Source: Lelliottia wanjuensis (lineage in GTDB: Bacteria; Pseudomonadota; Gammaproteobacteria; Enterobacterales; Enterobacteriaceae). From it: a stretch of DNA of 64,000 nt. A program made the translations under genes and the position numbers. Where the stretch lies: positions 1 to 64,000 of the forward strand of contig NZ_JASSOT010000058.1 of assembly GCF_030238365.1 (NCBI RefSeq), read 5' to 3'. Below, one piece after another: positions 18,417 to 26,980 of this stretch (within the stretch, counting starts at the first letter, position 1; the number at the start of each line of letters is the position of its first letter). The notes under the pieces were generated by a model, which had not been told where the DNA came from, did not search any database, and was given only the letters and a program-made list of their open reading frames with translations.

Positions 18417-19754
18417 ATGTCTTACGGAACTCCGCAACGTCTGCGGCCCGGAGGCGACCCGCGGGCCTTGCCGGATTATGCAAAACTGCGCGATGAACTC
18501 AGCAAACTGACACATCCGGCCCGCCCGGATGTGGACTGGCAGCACGTGGAGACGCTTTGTCTCAACCTTTTCAGTCAGAACGGCATGGAGTTACAAACTG
18601 CAGCCTGGTATACGCTGGCACGCACCCGTCTTGCCGGACTGGACGGACTGTGTGAAGGGCTGGCGGTAATGGATGCGCTGCTCTCACACCAGTGGGGCAG
18701 TCTCTGGCCGCAGCCGGTACACGCCCGGATGGAAATTCTGACGAGCCTCAGTCAGCGCCTGCAACAGGTGGTGCGTACGCTGTCGTTCTCGTATACCGAC
18801 CTGGGAAAACTCTACCAGGCAGAGAAGCATTTATCCGATATGGGCGAAGTTTTGCAGCGCCTTGAACTGAAACACGTCAGCCAGCTGGAGGCTTTGCGTT
18901 CACAACTGCATAACGCGGCGGTGCGGCTGGAAAATAGTGGTGATACTGGCCAGGAAGCTGCGCATGAGGGCGTCGTGCTACCGTCAGCTACGGCGACCGA
19001 AAGTACTCAGCTAACTGCCACGCAGTGGATATTTGTGGCACAGCAAGAGCCTGCACCCAGAGTAGTTGTGGCGAAAGAACTCCCACCGTCGGTGTGTCCC
19101 TGGAAATCATTTACAATCGGCGCGTTTTCCATGCTGGTGTTAGGCGGCGCAGGGCTGTGGGGCTGGCAGGTATTTCAGCGGCCAGACCCACTGATATCGC
19201 AACTGAATGCTTCGCTGGCACCGCTGCCGGCGGCGCTGACAGAGCAACAACTGGCGAGCCTGAGACAGAAAGGCAACCTGCCGGGTGACCTGGTTCAGCA
19301 AACGCAGCAACAGCTCAATCGCCTTACCCTCCAGTCACCGATCTGGACGCAACAGTACGGTAATCAGCTGGTTCGCCAGATGCAGGCACTGTGGCCAGAG
19401 CAGAGCCAGAAACTGGCGCAACAGTGGCAGCAGGAACTTAATGCCACGGCGCTTCCTGCTGAAAACCTCAACGGCTGGCATCAGGGCATGACACAGTTAC
19501 AACAACTGAGCGATAAACTGAACGCGCTGGATGAGCGGAAAGGGCGCTATCTGACGGGGAGTGAGCTGAAAACCATGGTGTATGACATCACCCGGTCGTT
19601 TAACCGCGCGGTACCGGTGGAAGAGCAACTGCGGCAACTGGCACAAATACCGCCGGGGCAGTCTCCTGTTGCTCTGCAAAGCCAGACAGAAATAGCGCTG
19701 AAGCAGCTTACCGCTCGCTATGCGCTTGTCGTGCAGCGGGAACCGGGCAGATGA
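18417..19754 (+). CDS. VasL/ImpA N-domain T6SS-associated membrane protein (second TssA-like gene)
   Basis: 445 aa. The N-terminal 160 residues carry the ImpA_N pattern (P-G-G-D-P-R-A-L-P-D-Y, L-Q-T-A-A-W-Y-T-L-A-R, W-G-S-L-W-P-Q-P-V-H-A-R). A single transmembrane helix lies near 238-255 (I-G-A-F-S-M-L-V-L-G-G-A-G-L-W-G-W), followed by a Gln-rich helical C-terminal domain. This is the architecture of VasL, the membrane-associated TssA-type accessory protein. It is distinct from tssA at 5.5-7.2 kb. Its stop overlaps the next start (ATGA). Confidence 0.85.
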   Translation: MSYGTPQRLRPGGDPRALPDYAKLRDELSKLTHPARPDVDWQHVETLCLNLFSQNGMELQTAAWYTLARTRLAGLDGLCEGLAVMDALLSHQWGSLWPQPVHARMEILTSLSQRLQQVVRTLSFSYTDLGKLYQAEKHLSDMGEVLQRLELKHVSQLEALRSQLHNAAVRLENSGDTGQEAAHEGVVLPSATATESTQLTATQWIFVAQQEPAPRVVVAKELPPSVCPWKSFTIGAFSMLVLGGAGLWGWQVFQRPDPLISQLNASLAPLPAALTEQQLASLRQKGNLPGDLVQQTQQQLNRLTLQSPIWTQQYGNQLVRQMQALWPEQSQKLAQQWQQELNATALPAENLNGWHQGMTQLQQLSDKLNALDERKGRYLTGSELKTMVYDITRSFNRAVPVEEQLRQLAQIPPGQSPVALQSQTEIALKQLTARYALVVQREPGR

Positions 19755-20416
19755 GCTACTTCCCTCCTTACCGGAACCACCGGTCGCCCTGGACACTGCG
19801 CGAGCTGGATTTTGTGGAAAAGCACTATCGCCAGGATATGACGGCAGTGGAAATCGCAGAATATCTTGGCCGCTCGCCAGAGTCGGTTCGCTCTGCGGCG
19901 GGCGCGCTGGAATGTTCACGCAGAAATGGACCCGCCTGGACAGAAGCCGAAAAAGATATCCTGCGCACTCACTACCCGGAAGGCAATGCAGCGGTGAGGG
20001 CATTGCTGCCGGAGCGTACACCGGGAATGGTCACCTGGATGGCAGGCAGGCTGGGGGTAGTGAGCGCGAGAGGCTGGAGCCGGGAAGAAGAATGCATTCT
20101 GGCCGCTCACTACCCGCAGGAGGGAACCGCAGTATCAAAATACCTGCCGGGCAGGTCGACGGACGCGGTAAAAATCAGGGCCTGTGAGCTGGGGATTACA
20201 TTTCTGGGCGGTGGGGAAAACCGGCAGAAAATGTGGAGTGAGGAAGAGCAGGCGCTGCTGAAGAAATATGCGCATCTGCCGCTGTGCGAACTGGCGGTGA
20301 AATTTCCCGGGCGCACTTACCGTTCGGTGGGTAAAGCCCGTGAACGGCAGTACAGGCTAAGAGCCAGAATGAACAGGATGACAGCGTCAGGCAACACATC
20401 AAAAGCGGGGATATAA
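19751..20416 (+). CDS. Protein with four tandem Myb/SANT-like DNA-binding repeats
   Basis: 221 aa. Four repeats each start with W-[TS]-x-x-E and end in an R-S-x-x-[SA]-V-[RK]-type recognition helix, at about residues 14-56, 62-102, 108-148 and 161-201. The third helices read S-P-E-S-V-R-S-A-A, T-P-G-M-V-T-W-M-A, S-T-D-A-V-K-I-R-A and T-Y-R-S-V-G-K-A-R. Tandem helix-turn-helix repeats of this kind bind DNA, so a regulator of the T6SS cluster is plausible, but no target is known. It is translationally coupled to the VasL gene by a 4-bp overlap, and the next gene follows after 1 bp. Confidence 0.7.
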   Translation: MSYFPPYRNHRSPWTLRELDFVEKHYRQDMTAVEIAEYLGRSPESVRSAAGALECSRRNGPAWTEAEKDILRTHYPEGNAAVRALLPERTPGMVTWMAGRLGVVSARGWSREEECILAAHYPQEGTAVSKYLPGRSTDAVKIRACELGITFLGGGENRQKMWSEEEQALLKKYAHLPLCELAVKFPGRTYRSVGKARERQYRLRARMNRMTASGNTSKAGI

Positions 20417-20417
20417 G

Positions 20418-20906
20418 GTGTCAGTCAGGGAACAGTTTTTTAAAAAAGTGCAGCAAAAGCAACACGCAGCCACGCCCGGTGGCGGCTCAGTTGAGGATGA
20501 TATCCGGACCTTCTGTGAGCGAATGGCCGTGCTGGCCCGGCAGATACAGCAGTGGTTTGATGGCACCGGCATTGAGGTGGTTATCACGACAATATCCCTG
20601 CAGGACCTGAGTACCGTGGGGCGCAGTCTTAACAGCGGTGTGTCCCGTTACGATATCACCACCATCAGACTGCAGAACGACATTCGCAGCGTCAGTATTC
20701 AGCCGGAACAGCTTTACCAGGATGGATGCACAGGCTGTGTCACGCTCACCGTTGACACACCAGATCACAAACCCGGCAGAAAGCGATTTTATCTGAGCAT
20801 GAAACCGGAAGGTGGCTGGTTTATTCGGGAAGAGCATCAGGCGAGCACGATGAAAAGCACCCTGACCGAAGACGTCTTCTTTCAGGCCATTGAAAATCTG
20901 GCATAG
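20418..20906 (+). CDS. Unknown cytosolic protein coupled to the Myb-repeat gene
   Basis: 162 aa with a GTG start 1 bp after the preceding stop. It has no signal peptide or membrane segment. The N-terminal 50 residues are helical and polar; the rest alternates hydrophobic residues as in a beta-sheet domain (V-V-I-T-T-I-S-L, I-T-T-I-R-L-Q-N-D, K-R-F-Y-L-S-M-K). I do not recognise the family. The tight spacing suggests it works with the upstream DNA-binding protein or the VasL protein. Confidence 0.6.
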   Translation: MSVREQFFKKVQQKQHAATPGGGSVEDDIRTFCERMAVLARQIQQWFDGTGIEVVITTISLQDLSTVGRSLNSGVSRYDITTIRLQNDIRSVSIQPEQLYQDGCTGCVTLTVDTPDHKPGRKRFYLSMKPEGGWFIREEHQASTMKSTLTEDVFFQAIENLA

Positions 20907-21048
20907 CGAAACAGCGCGCCATTAATGAATCAGCGCGCTACCTGACGATGTCCGGATATCCGTCACACAAAAATAACAACGTATTTTCTTATTTTGCCGT
21001 TAACCCGGCGCCTCTGGTTTCACTATTGTTTATTGCGAGGAAATTATT

Positions 21049-21762
21049 GTGGGACTGACGTACAAAGACGACGAAGATTTGCATTTTTTACAACACTGTT
21101 CAGAAGAGCAGTTAAAGGTGATTACCGAATTACTGACACACGACGATAAGGGAAAGCAGCGGCTTGCCAGTGAATTACTGAAGCATGGCGAGTTTAAAGC
21201 GCTTGAAAACCATCCAGAACAGCATCGTCGCAACTGGAAGCTGATTGCCGGTGAGCTGCAGCATTTTGGCGGTGACAGTATCGCCAATAAGGTGCGTGGT
21301 CATGGCCTGCTGTACCGGGCCATTTTGATGGATGTGTGCAAGCGCCTGAAGCTGAAGGCCGACAAAACCATGTTCACCCTGGAGATAGAGCAGAGCCTGC
21401 TGGAGCATTTCCTGCGCAACAGCTGGCAGAAGATGGATGAAGCGCATAAGGCAGAGTTCCTGGCGGCAGTGGATACAAAGGTCACTGAGCTGGAAGCCTT
21501 GCTTCCTCAACTGATGCAGGACAAGAAACTGGCTGCGGGCGTATCGCACCTGCTCTCAGGGCAACTCAGTAAAATCCTGCGTACGCACGCCGCCATCGGT
21601 GTTGTCGGGCATGGTCTGCTGCGCGGAGCGGGTCTGGGCGGTCCTTTTGGAGCAGCGCTGAACGGGGTGAAAGCCGTCAGCGGCAGCGCTTACCGGGTGA
21701 CCATTCCGGCAGTGCTGCAGATAGCCTGCCTGCGCCGCATCCTCTCTGACCAGGCTGCCTGA
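21049..21762 (+). CDS. yaaW: YaaW family (UPF0174) protein
   Basis: 237 aa, the same length as E. coli YaaW, with near-identical blocks: D-L-x-F-L-Q-H-C-S-E-E-Q-L, H-P-E-Q-H-R-R-N-W, A-G-E-L-Q-H-F-G-G-D-S-I-A-N-K and G-L-L-R-G-A-G-L-G-G-P. The start is GTG behind a GAGGAAA site. The function is unknown; related proteins carry a ubiquinol-biogenesis-like (DUF3944/Ubol) region. It follows a 142-bp gap and its stop overlaps the next gene by 1 bp. See yaaI above: the pair has moved together relative to E. coli. Confidence 0.92.
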   Translation: MGLTYKDDEDLHFLQHCSEEQLKVITELLTHDDKGKQRLASELLKHGEFKALENHPEQHRRNWKLIAGELQHFGGDSIANKVRGHGLLYRAILMDVCKRLKLKADKTMFTLEIEQSLLEHFLRNSWQKMDEAHKAEFLAAVDTKVTELEALLPQLMQDKKLAAGVSHLLSGQLSKILRTHAAIGVVGHGLLRGAGLGGPFGAALNGVKAVSGSAYRVTIPAVLQIACLRRILSDQAA

Positions 21763-22013
21763 TGCTAAAAGTGCTATGCGTGCTGTTAACCACCCTGCTG
21801 CTGGCAGGATGTACCGGCAAAGCGGTGCCAAAAAAGCCGGATGAATTTGCGGATACCGACAGTGCCGTAATGATTTGTTGCCCGGTGCCCAACGGAATGG
21901 CCTGTGACTGGCTGACGGAAGCTGAAGACGGACACCAGAAGATGGTGCTGGCCCGGCTCAGTAAGAGCACGGGAATAACGACGGCGGTCTGTCCTTTATC
22001 GCCTTCTACATAA
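21762..22013 (+). CDS. Small lipoprotein
   Basis: 83 aa, with a signal peptide and lipobox L-L-A-G-C (lipidated Cys at 17). The mature part is about 67 residues with four Cys (including a Cys-Cys pair). The start overlaps the yaaW stop (TGATG), so the two are translated together. Not recognised as a named family. Confidence 0.65.
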   Translation: MLKVLCVLLTTLLLAGCTGKAVPKKPDEFADTDSAVMICCPVPNGMACDWLTEAEDGHQKMVLARLSKSTGITTAVCPLSPST

Positions 22014-22051
22014 AGACCGGTGGCTGAGGATGTTAAGAAGAAGGGGGAGCG

Positions 22052-22363
22052 ATGTCTGAAAGGGTTAATGATGCCACTGCTCAAAAGCTGGAAGCCGCAG
22101 GGTTATGGCGCAGGGCAGCGGCCCGCTGGCTGGTGGTAATGAACAGTACTGAGCATACCGATGCGCAACGGGAGTGGATCCGCCAGCGACGTCAGTACTG
22201 CCAGTCGATGGTGGCACCTGCGGTTATTGCACAGGAAAAATTAGATATTTCGGCAATCAACAAAGCCGCGAATGCCACACAGGAAAAAATGGGAATAGCC
22301 AGGCCGAATGGCGCAATGTTCAGGGCATTTCCGGATCAGGTCCGGAATATGAAGAAAAAATGA
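22052..22363 (+). CDS. PerC-like transcriptional regulator
   Basis: 103 aa. The first 52 residues show the PerC pattern: D-A-x-A-x-x-L-E-A-A-G-L-W-R-R-A-A-A-R-W-L, then T-x-A-Q-R-E-W-I-R-x-R-R-x-Y-C. PerC proteins are small DNA-binding activators found in pathogenic E. coli and in many prophages and islands. The C-terminal half is a longer tail than in classical PerC (about 90 aa). GGGGGAG precedes the ATG. It ends the + strand T6SS accessory block, so it may regulate it. Confidence 0.65.
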   Translation: MSERVNDATAQKLEAAGLWRRAAARWLVVMNSTEHTDAQREWIRQRRQYCQSMVAPAVIAQEKLDISAINKAANATQEKMGIARPNGAMFRAFPDQVRNMKKK

Positions 22364-22643
22364 TTCATAACGGTGTCTGATCTGCGGGTAAGTAAAAGAT
22401 GCTGCCAGCGCCAGATTATGTTGAACCAGGGAAACATAGCCAGCAAAGAATCGTACCAGGTCTGTGCGCATTCTTTTGGTGGTTATGGCCTGCATATTTT
22501 AATGGTGGTGCAGGTTTTGGTCGCGGCCAGTGCAGGAACGCCGGATGAAAAGCAACGTATCTTTGTTATTTCTGTACGCAAGCCAGGTGAAACTGGCACT
22601 GGTTAAGCAGTTTGTTTATTGATATTTCATTATCAGGAAGAGT

Positions 22644-23636
22644 ATGAATCTTAATTATGCACGCACAGCGACCAGCGCGTCGCTTATTTTACTGAGTCTG
22701 GTGAGTTTTTCTTCTTCAGCGGAGGTCGTGCTTAATGCGACCGATAAGCAACAAATTAATGCGCTCCTGGACCGCTGGAATGACGTTTTTAATCACCATG
22801 CTGATGCGCAGCCGCAGATGGTTTATGCCGATCAGGTAGAATGGTACGGAAAATCGATGTCTGTGCAGCAGGTGACTGCCAGCGAGCAGGCGTTTGTGAA
22901 AAAGAATGAGGCGTACTACGTTCAGCGTATTGCCAGCCAGTTGATGATTCAGCCTGCAGGCGATGAAGAGTCACAATCCGGCAGGGACGATGTGCGGGTG
23001 ACTTTTGTCAAAAACGTGACGCTCAGTTCCGGGCACGAAGCAAATTACCCGGCAGAGTTTCTGGTCAGAAAGCTGCCTCAGGGCTGGCGAATTACCGGCG
23101 AAACAGATGGCGTGACGCGCTATAACCAGAAGGAGAAATCGGGCGAAAAGCCAGATGCTTCCGTTGCTAAGGGGAAGTTTGATGGTAAACATGTCAGCTA
23201 CGTCTGGACAACGTCGTTCGATCCCCGTACCGGAGAGGTGTGCACCGAAGAGACAGAGTGTAATAGTCTGCTATGGAGCAGCGATCCCGGTGTTGCGCCC
23301 GTCAACGTCACCGATCGGTTGATTGAAGGCATTATCACACTGCCGTCGTTGGATAACAGCGGGCGGGACCGGGCGGTTATCCATACCGGGTCGTATATGG
23401 GCGCATGGGCACCACTCTATCTTTATGATATTCAGCAAAAGCAGTGGATACGTGATATCGCACCGATTTCGTATAACGTCAACGTTGAAGAGGAACTCTC
23501 CGATTCCGATATTATCAAACCGGATACGGCGCATCCTGGGCAGGTGAACGTTGTTCGCGCGGATATGGAGGCTGTCGGCAGCGGCAGTGGTGAGGTAACG
23601 AAAACGACCTCTGAAAAATTACTGGTGCTGCAGTAA
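22644..23636 (+). CDS. Exported protein with NTF2-like N-terminal domain
   Basis: 330 aa. A signal peptide ends at S-S-S-A-E. Residues about 30-150 read as an NTF2/SnoaL-like cone (I-N-A-L-L-D-R-W-N, A-D-Q-V-E-W-Y-G, V-T-F-V-K-N-V-T, G-W-R-I-T-G-E-T-D-G). The C-terminal half (about 180-330) is a separate beta-rich domain with one C-x-x-E-x-x-C pattern. It is probably periplasmic. No enzyme motif is visible. It heads the run of exported proteins from 22.6 to 28.2 kb. Confidence 0.6.
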   Translation: MNLNYARTATSASLILLSLVSFSSSAEVVLNATDKQQINALLDRWNDVFNHHADAQPQMVYADQVEWYGKSMSVQQVTASEQAFVKKNEAYYVQRIASQLMIQPAGDEESQSGRDDVRVTFVKNVTLSSGHEANYPAEFLVRKLPQGWRITGETDGVTRYNQKEKSGEKPDASVAKGKFDGKHVSYVWTTSFDPRTGEVCTEETECNSLLWSSDPGVAPVNVTDRLIEGIITLPSLDNSGRDRAVIHTGSYMGAWAPLYLYDIQQKQWIRDIAPISYNVNVEEELSDSDIIKPDTAHPGQVNVVRADMEAVGSGSGEVTKTTSEKLLVLQ

Positions 23637-23670
23637 TAATCCATTGGCACAGATGATAAGGCCAGAAAAA

Positions 23671-24078
23671 ATGAAGAATATTGTACAGCATGTGCTATTC
23701 ACGGTGCTCGTTATGTTTAACATTTCAGCAACGGCTGCGTGTTTAAAAGAAGGTGACAGGGTTTCTTTTTCCGGCGTACTGAAAAAAGAGATGTTCTATG
23801 GCCCTCCTGGCTGGGGAGAAAATCCTGAAACAGATGAGAAAGTATATGACTGGTTTCTTTATCCTGATAAGCCCCTGACGTGCGTCACTGGCGCTGAGAC
23901 CCGTGATTCGCCGAACTGGAATAAATCTATGCAGATAGATTTGATAGATAGTGATAAAATAGACAGCCGCTATTTAAATCATCATGTAACCATCGATGGC
24001 CGTATTGAACTGGCCGCCACTGCTAATGATAATTCACCCGTCTTGCTGACTGATATTTCCGGCATTCATGATAATTAG
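23671..24078 (+). CDS. Small exported DUF4431-like protein
   Basis: 135 aa from the ATG at 23671, which begins a normal signal peptide (cleavage near A-T-A-A-C) and follows AAGG; an in-frame TTG at 23644 is less likely. The mature protein has C-L-K-E-G-D-R-V-S-F-S-G near its start and V-T-I-D-G-R-I-E-L with S-P-V-L-L-T-D-I near its end, the layout of DUF4431. The same layout occurs at about residues 358-470 of the 659-aa protein two genes on, so the two are paralogous domains. Confidence 0.55.
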   Translation: MKNIVQHVLFTVLVMFNISATAACLKEGDRVSFSGVLKKEMFYGPPGWGENPETDEKVYDWFLYPDKPLTCVTGAETRDSPNWNKSMQIDLIDSDKIDSRYLNHHVTIDGRIELAATANDNSPVLLTDISGIHDN

Positions 24079-24544
24079 AACCGACTTCCTGTATGCGAAA
24101 TCGATAAATTTACTGGATATGTTGTTGAATGATAATTCCATATCAGAAATGGAACAACAAAAAGTAAGTGGTACGCAGAGGCATTGTAATAAAATGATAA
24201 TTGTCATGGATAAAAGATATGACTGCTATGATGAGCCTGTAGAGAACACGACTCCTGTGAATGGAGCCAGGCATCTGCTTCTACAATCAACTGCGATACT
24301 GGCGCAGAGCAAATGCATGCAGGAAGTGACTTTTTGAAAGACACCCTCATTTTTATACCTCAGCATGTTATAGGGAATATCTGTTCTGCAACCGCTGAAG
24401 AGATTAAATGAATGATTATCACAGCAACTGCTTTCAGTGAATAAATATGTTCTTGTGAGTATCTTCCTCTGTGTGATGAGGTTACTTAAGCACATCATTC
24501 CCAGTAACTAATGAAAATAATCCTGTAACTAAAGGTTAGGCAAA
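24079..24544 (+). other. Gap of 466 bp without a convincing gene
   Basis: AT-rich DNA between the two DUF4431-type genes. A frame of 89 codons (24068-24337) overlaps the previous stop, but has no recognisable similarity and no clear ribosome site. I regard it as non-coding or a decayed remnant. Promoter signals for the next gene may lie here but none is clear. Confidence 0.35.
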
Positions 24545-26524
24545 GTGATAAAGAATTATATTTTTGTGACCCTGACAGGGTTGTTGCTTTCCAGCGTGAC
24601 AATGGCCGGAATGGCGAGAGATGTAAACAATCAAGATAAGCCGATTTATTACCAGGGGAAGAAAACAGATTACAAATCCGGTGATTTTAAATTCTTTGGT
24701 GATAGTAGCGAATTTTTTGTGGGAGGGGCAAGTGATGAGTATACGGCAGATGAATGGCTTGGTATTTATGCCGATTCGGTGACTTCAGATCACTGGCAAC
24801 GGGTCATACCTGATGATGGCTCCATCTCAGATGGCGCACCATGGTGTTCTCTGCAATTTATGGAGAAGAAGGACAACACGGTTACGGTTACCGGTGATGA
24901 AAATATACGATGTGTGGAGCTTCTTGCGACTTCAGAAAAAGAAGGGGTCATCCCAAAAGGAATGAAAGGCACCTTATTAAATTATGGCGATCATAATGAA
25001 TTCATTCCTCAGGTAAAAAATATCACCCTTCCTGGTGAATATCCTGAAGCCTCCCGTACTCTGCTTACGTTAAGAACTGCAGATACAAATGCAAAAAATG
25101 TTGATGACCTGAAAATCATGCTCAATGAAATTTATGCCCGTTATGGCTATACCTTTATTGCTGGCGGGGAAATGGATGAATATTTTAGGAAGCAACCCTG
25201 GTATCATCCTGCATTTACAAATGTCGATGCACTTATCACTGAAACAGAGCATGAAAACATTAAATTATTAAAGAGTTTACTTTCTCCGGAATCACAGAAG
25301 AAAAAAACGCTCTATATAGCAAACACAACAGCATTTTGCAAAGCACTGGAAGCTAATAATTTTGAGTATATCATGGATAATACATCGAAAGATCTGACTG
25401 GAGATACTGATATACCTATAGGTCGTGACAGCTTAAAAAAATCATGGTCAGCGTTCAGAGATATGATGCTTAATCGTCCTGAGAATTGCCCACGAAGTCT
25501 TGATGGATATAAACATTCTTCACTTTTATATAATGAACCTACTGAAATCTACTATAATTCTCGTTTTGCATTTGATGAAAGTAAAGGAAAGTATATTTTA
25601 GATTCTGCTGCTACAGCCAGGTACTGCTATAAAGAGGGTGAAAATATTACGCTGAACGGCGTGGTAACCCAAAGAAAATACGCAGTTGAAGAAGATCGTG
25701 TGCATGAAGAAACTGATCTTGAGTTAAAAACCGTTGATCTTCAGTGTGTTTCAGGAGCCGATATGGATCAGGCTCAATGGGACAGGTATGTTCAGTTAAT
25801 TATTCCTTCAGATAAATACCCGGAATACGAACGAATGGTTGGCAAAAAAATCACCCTACAGGGAAAAATTGTTATAGCGCAATCTATGTACCAGATGACT
25901 CCTGTGCTCCTGGATCTGACGGATATTGACAAGCCTGAACCTGCTGAAAAAGTAGATGTTCCAGTTCCGCTTAATGACGCGCAAAAGCGTGAAATGCTGA
26001 CTCAGTTTCAGCAATTTCAGAGCGCGTTGCGGGAGAAAAATGTTGCAAAGGTGAAATCCTACCTTGATTTTCCTGTCCACTGGGACATGACATTCCTGCC
26101 TGAAAATAAAGATAATCCACCAGAGGAAATGACGGAGGCGTTGTTTGACCAGTACTCTGCATCTGTCATAGATGAACTGAGTCCGCTGAGCCAGATTACG
26201 ATAGAGCCACAGACGCTGGCAATAAAAGAACACCGGGATAATGCTTTATCGGCTAAAGAGCAAAGCAGGAAATATTATCCTGCGGATGACGATGATGAAG
26301 GCCTGTACTACTATCTGGAAAATGACCAGAGACACTTTGTGAATGGCGTGTGCGATGCCATCAGTAGTGCTGAATTCAGTGACGATGAAATGATAGCGTA
26401 TGTCGGCTCTTCAGCAAATAACCAACTTCCTGGCCTGTCTGAGCTATGTGACCATTCTGAGAATTTTGAATTTGTTCTTATTAACAATAAACTTCGTCTG
26501 AAACATGCTGACTTTGCTGGTTAG
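24545..26524 (+). CDS. Large exported protein with YARHG and DUF4431-like domains
   Basis: 659 aa, GTG start, with a signal peptide ending about A-G-M-A-R. Residues about 188-235 (L-N-E-I-Y-A-R-Y-G-Y-T-F, then Y-F-R-K-Q-P-W-Y-H-P) are a YARHG domain, an extracellular module of unknown role found near cell-surface proteins. About 358-470 is DUF4431-like (C-Y-K-E-G-E-N-I-T-L-N-G to V-L-L-D-L-T-D-I). The last 170 residues are another helical and beta region rich in acidic residues. The coding region is AT-rich. Function is unknown; periplasm or cell surface is expected. Confidence 0.65.
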   Translation: MIKNYIFVTLTGLLLSSVTMAGMARDVNNQDKPIYYQGKKTDYKSGDFKFFGDSSEFFVGGASDEYTADEWLGIYADSVTSDHWQRVIPDDGSISDGAPWCSLQFMEKKDNTVTVTGDENIRCVELLATSEKEGVIPKGMKGTLLNYGDHNEFIPQVKNITLPGEYPEASRTLLTLRTADTNAKNVDDLKIMLNEIYARYGYTFIAGGEMDEYFRKQPWYHPAFTNVDALITETEHENIKLLKSLLSPESQKKKTLYIANTTAFCKALEANNFEYIMDNTSKDLTGDTDIPIGRDSLKKSWSAFRDMMLNRPENCPRSLDGYKHSSLLYNEPTEIYYNSRFAFDESKGKYILDSAATARYCYKEGENITLNGVVTQRKYAVEEDRVHEETDLELKTVDLQCVSGADMDQAQWDRYVQLIIPSDKYPEYERMVGKKITLQGKIVIAQSMYQMTPVLLDLTDIDKPEPAEKVDVPVPLNDAQKREMLTQFQQFQSALREKNVAKVKSYLDFPVHWDMTFLPENKDNPPEEMTEALFDQYSASVIDELSPLSQITIEPQTLAIKEHRDNALSAKEQSRKYYPADDDDEGLYYYLENDQRHFVNGVCDAISSAEFSDDEMIAYVGSSANNQLPGLSELCDHSENFEFVLINNKLRLKHADFAG

Positions 26525-26980
26525 CTGGAGAAGATATCTACGATACAGGAAGCGCTGGTGCGCTGAGGACGAATATATGTATCAGGTTGAGATCTTTTTG
26601 GGGTTAATCGGGGTGTTGGTCTTTATCGTGGGACTGCTCATTGCGATTAAACGCAATGGATCCTGAACGTGGATTACGTCACCAGCTTTGCGCTGCCTTT
26701 TCGGTTGTTGTTGCTGCAGACACCACAATTGATTGATCGCCAGCGAGACCCGCTACAGCTCAGTCAGAAGAGGGTGGTAGTCAACGGTAAAAAGCGCGGG
26801 ACGGCTTACAGCATTAAAGCCGATCTCAGTACCGTGCCCGATGCGTTTCGTTACCGCTTTTCCAGCCGTATACGCCGGATACCGTCAGCGGTGACAGATA
26901 GAGAGTGGGAAAGAGATTATTTTTGTATCAAAAGCAATCCAGAACAACGCAACAGCCTGTATAGTAAGGTGTAATCAAAA
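26525..26980 (+). other. Gap with a 29-codon membrane ORF and a possible gene remnant
   Basis: Two short frames lie here. 26577-26666 would encode a 29-aa single-helix membrane peptide (I-F-L-G-L-I-G-V-L-V-F-I-V-G-L-L). 26669-26974 would encode 101 aa from a GTG, with a hydrophobic start and then a basic beta-rich part. They are in different frames and could be the two ends of a decayed membrane-protein gene. Neither has a strong ribosome site. Confidence 0.3.

Noticed and set aside
22373..22606. 77-codon frame from a GTG between the PerC-like gene and the NTF2-like gene
   Set aside because: Poor start region and no recognisable protein pattern; might be a remnant but not supported as a gene.
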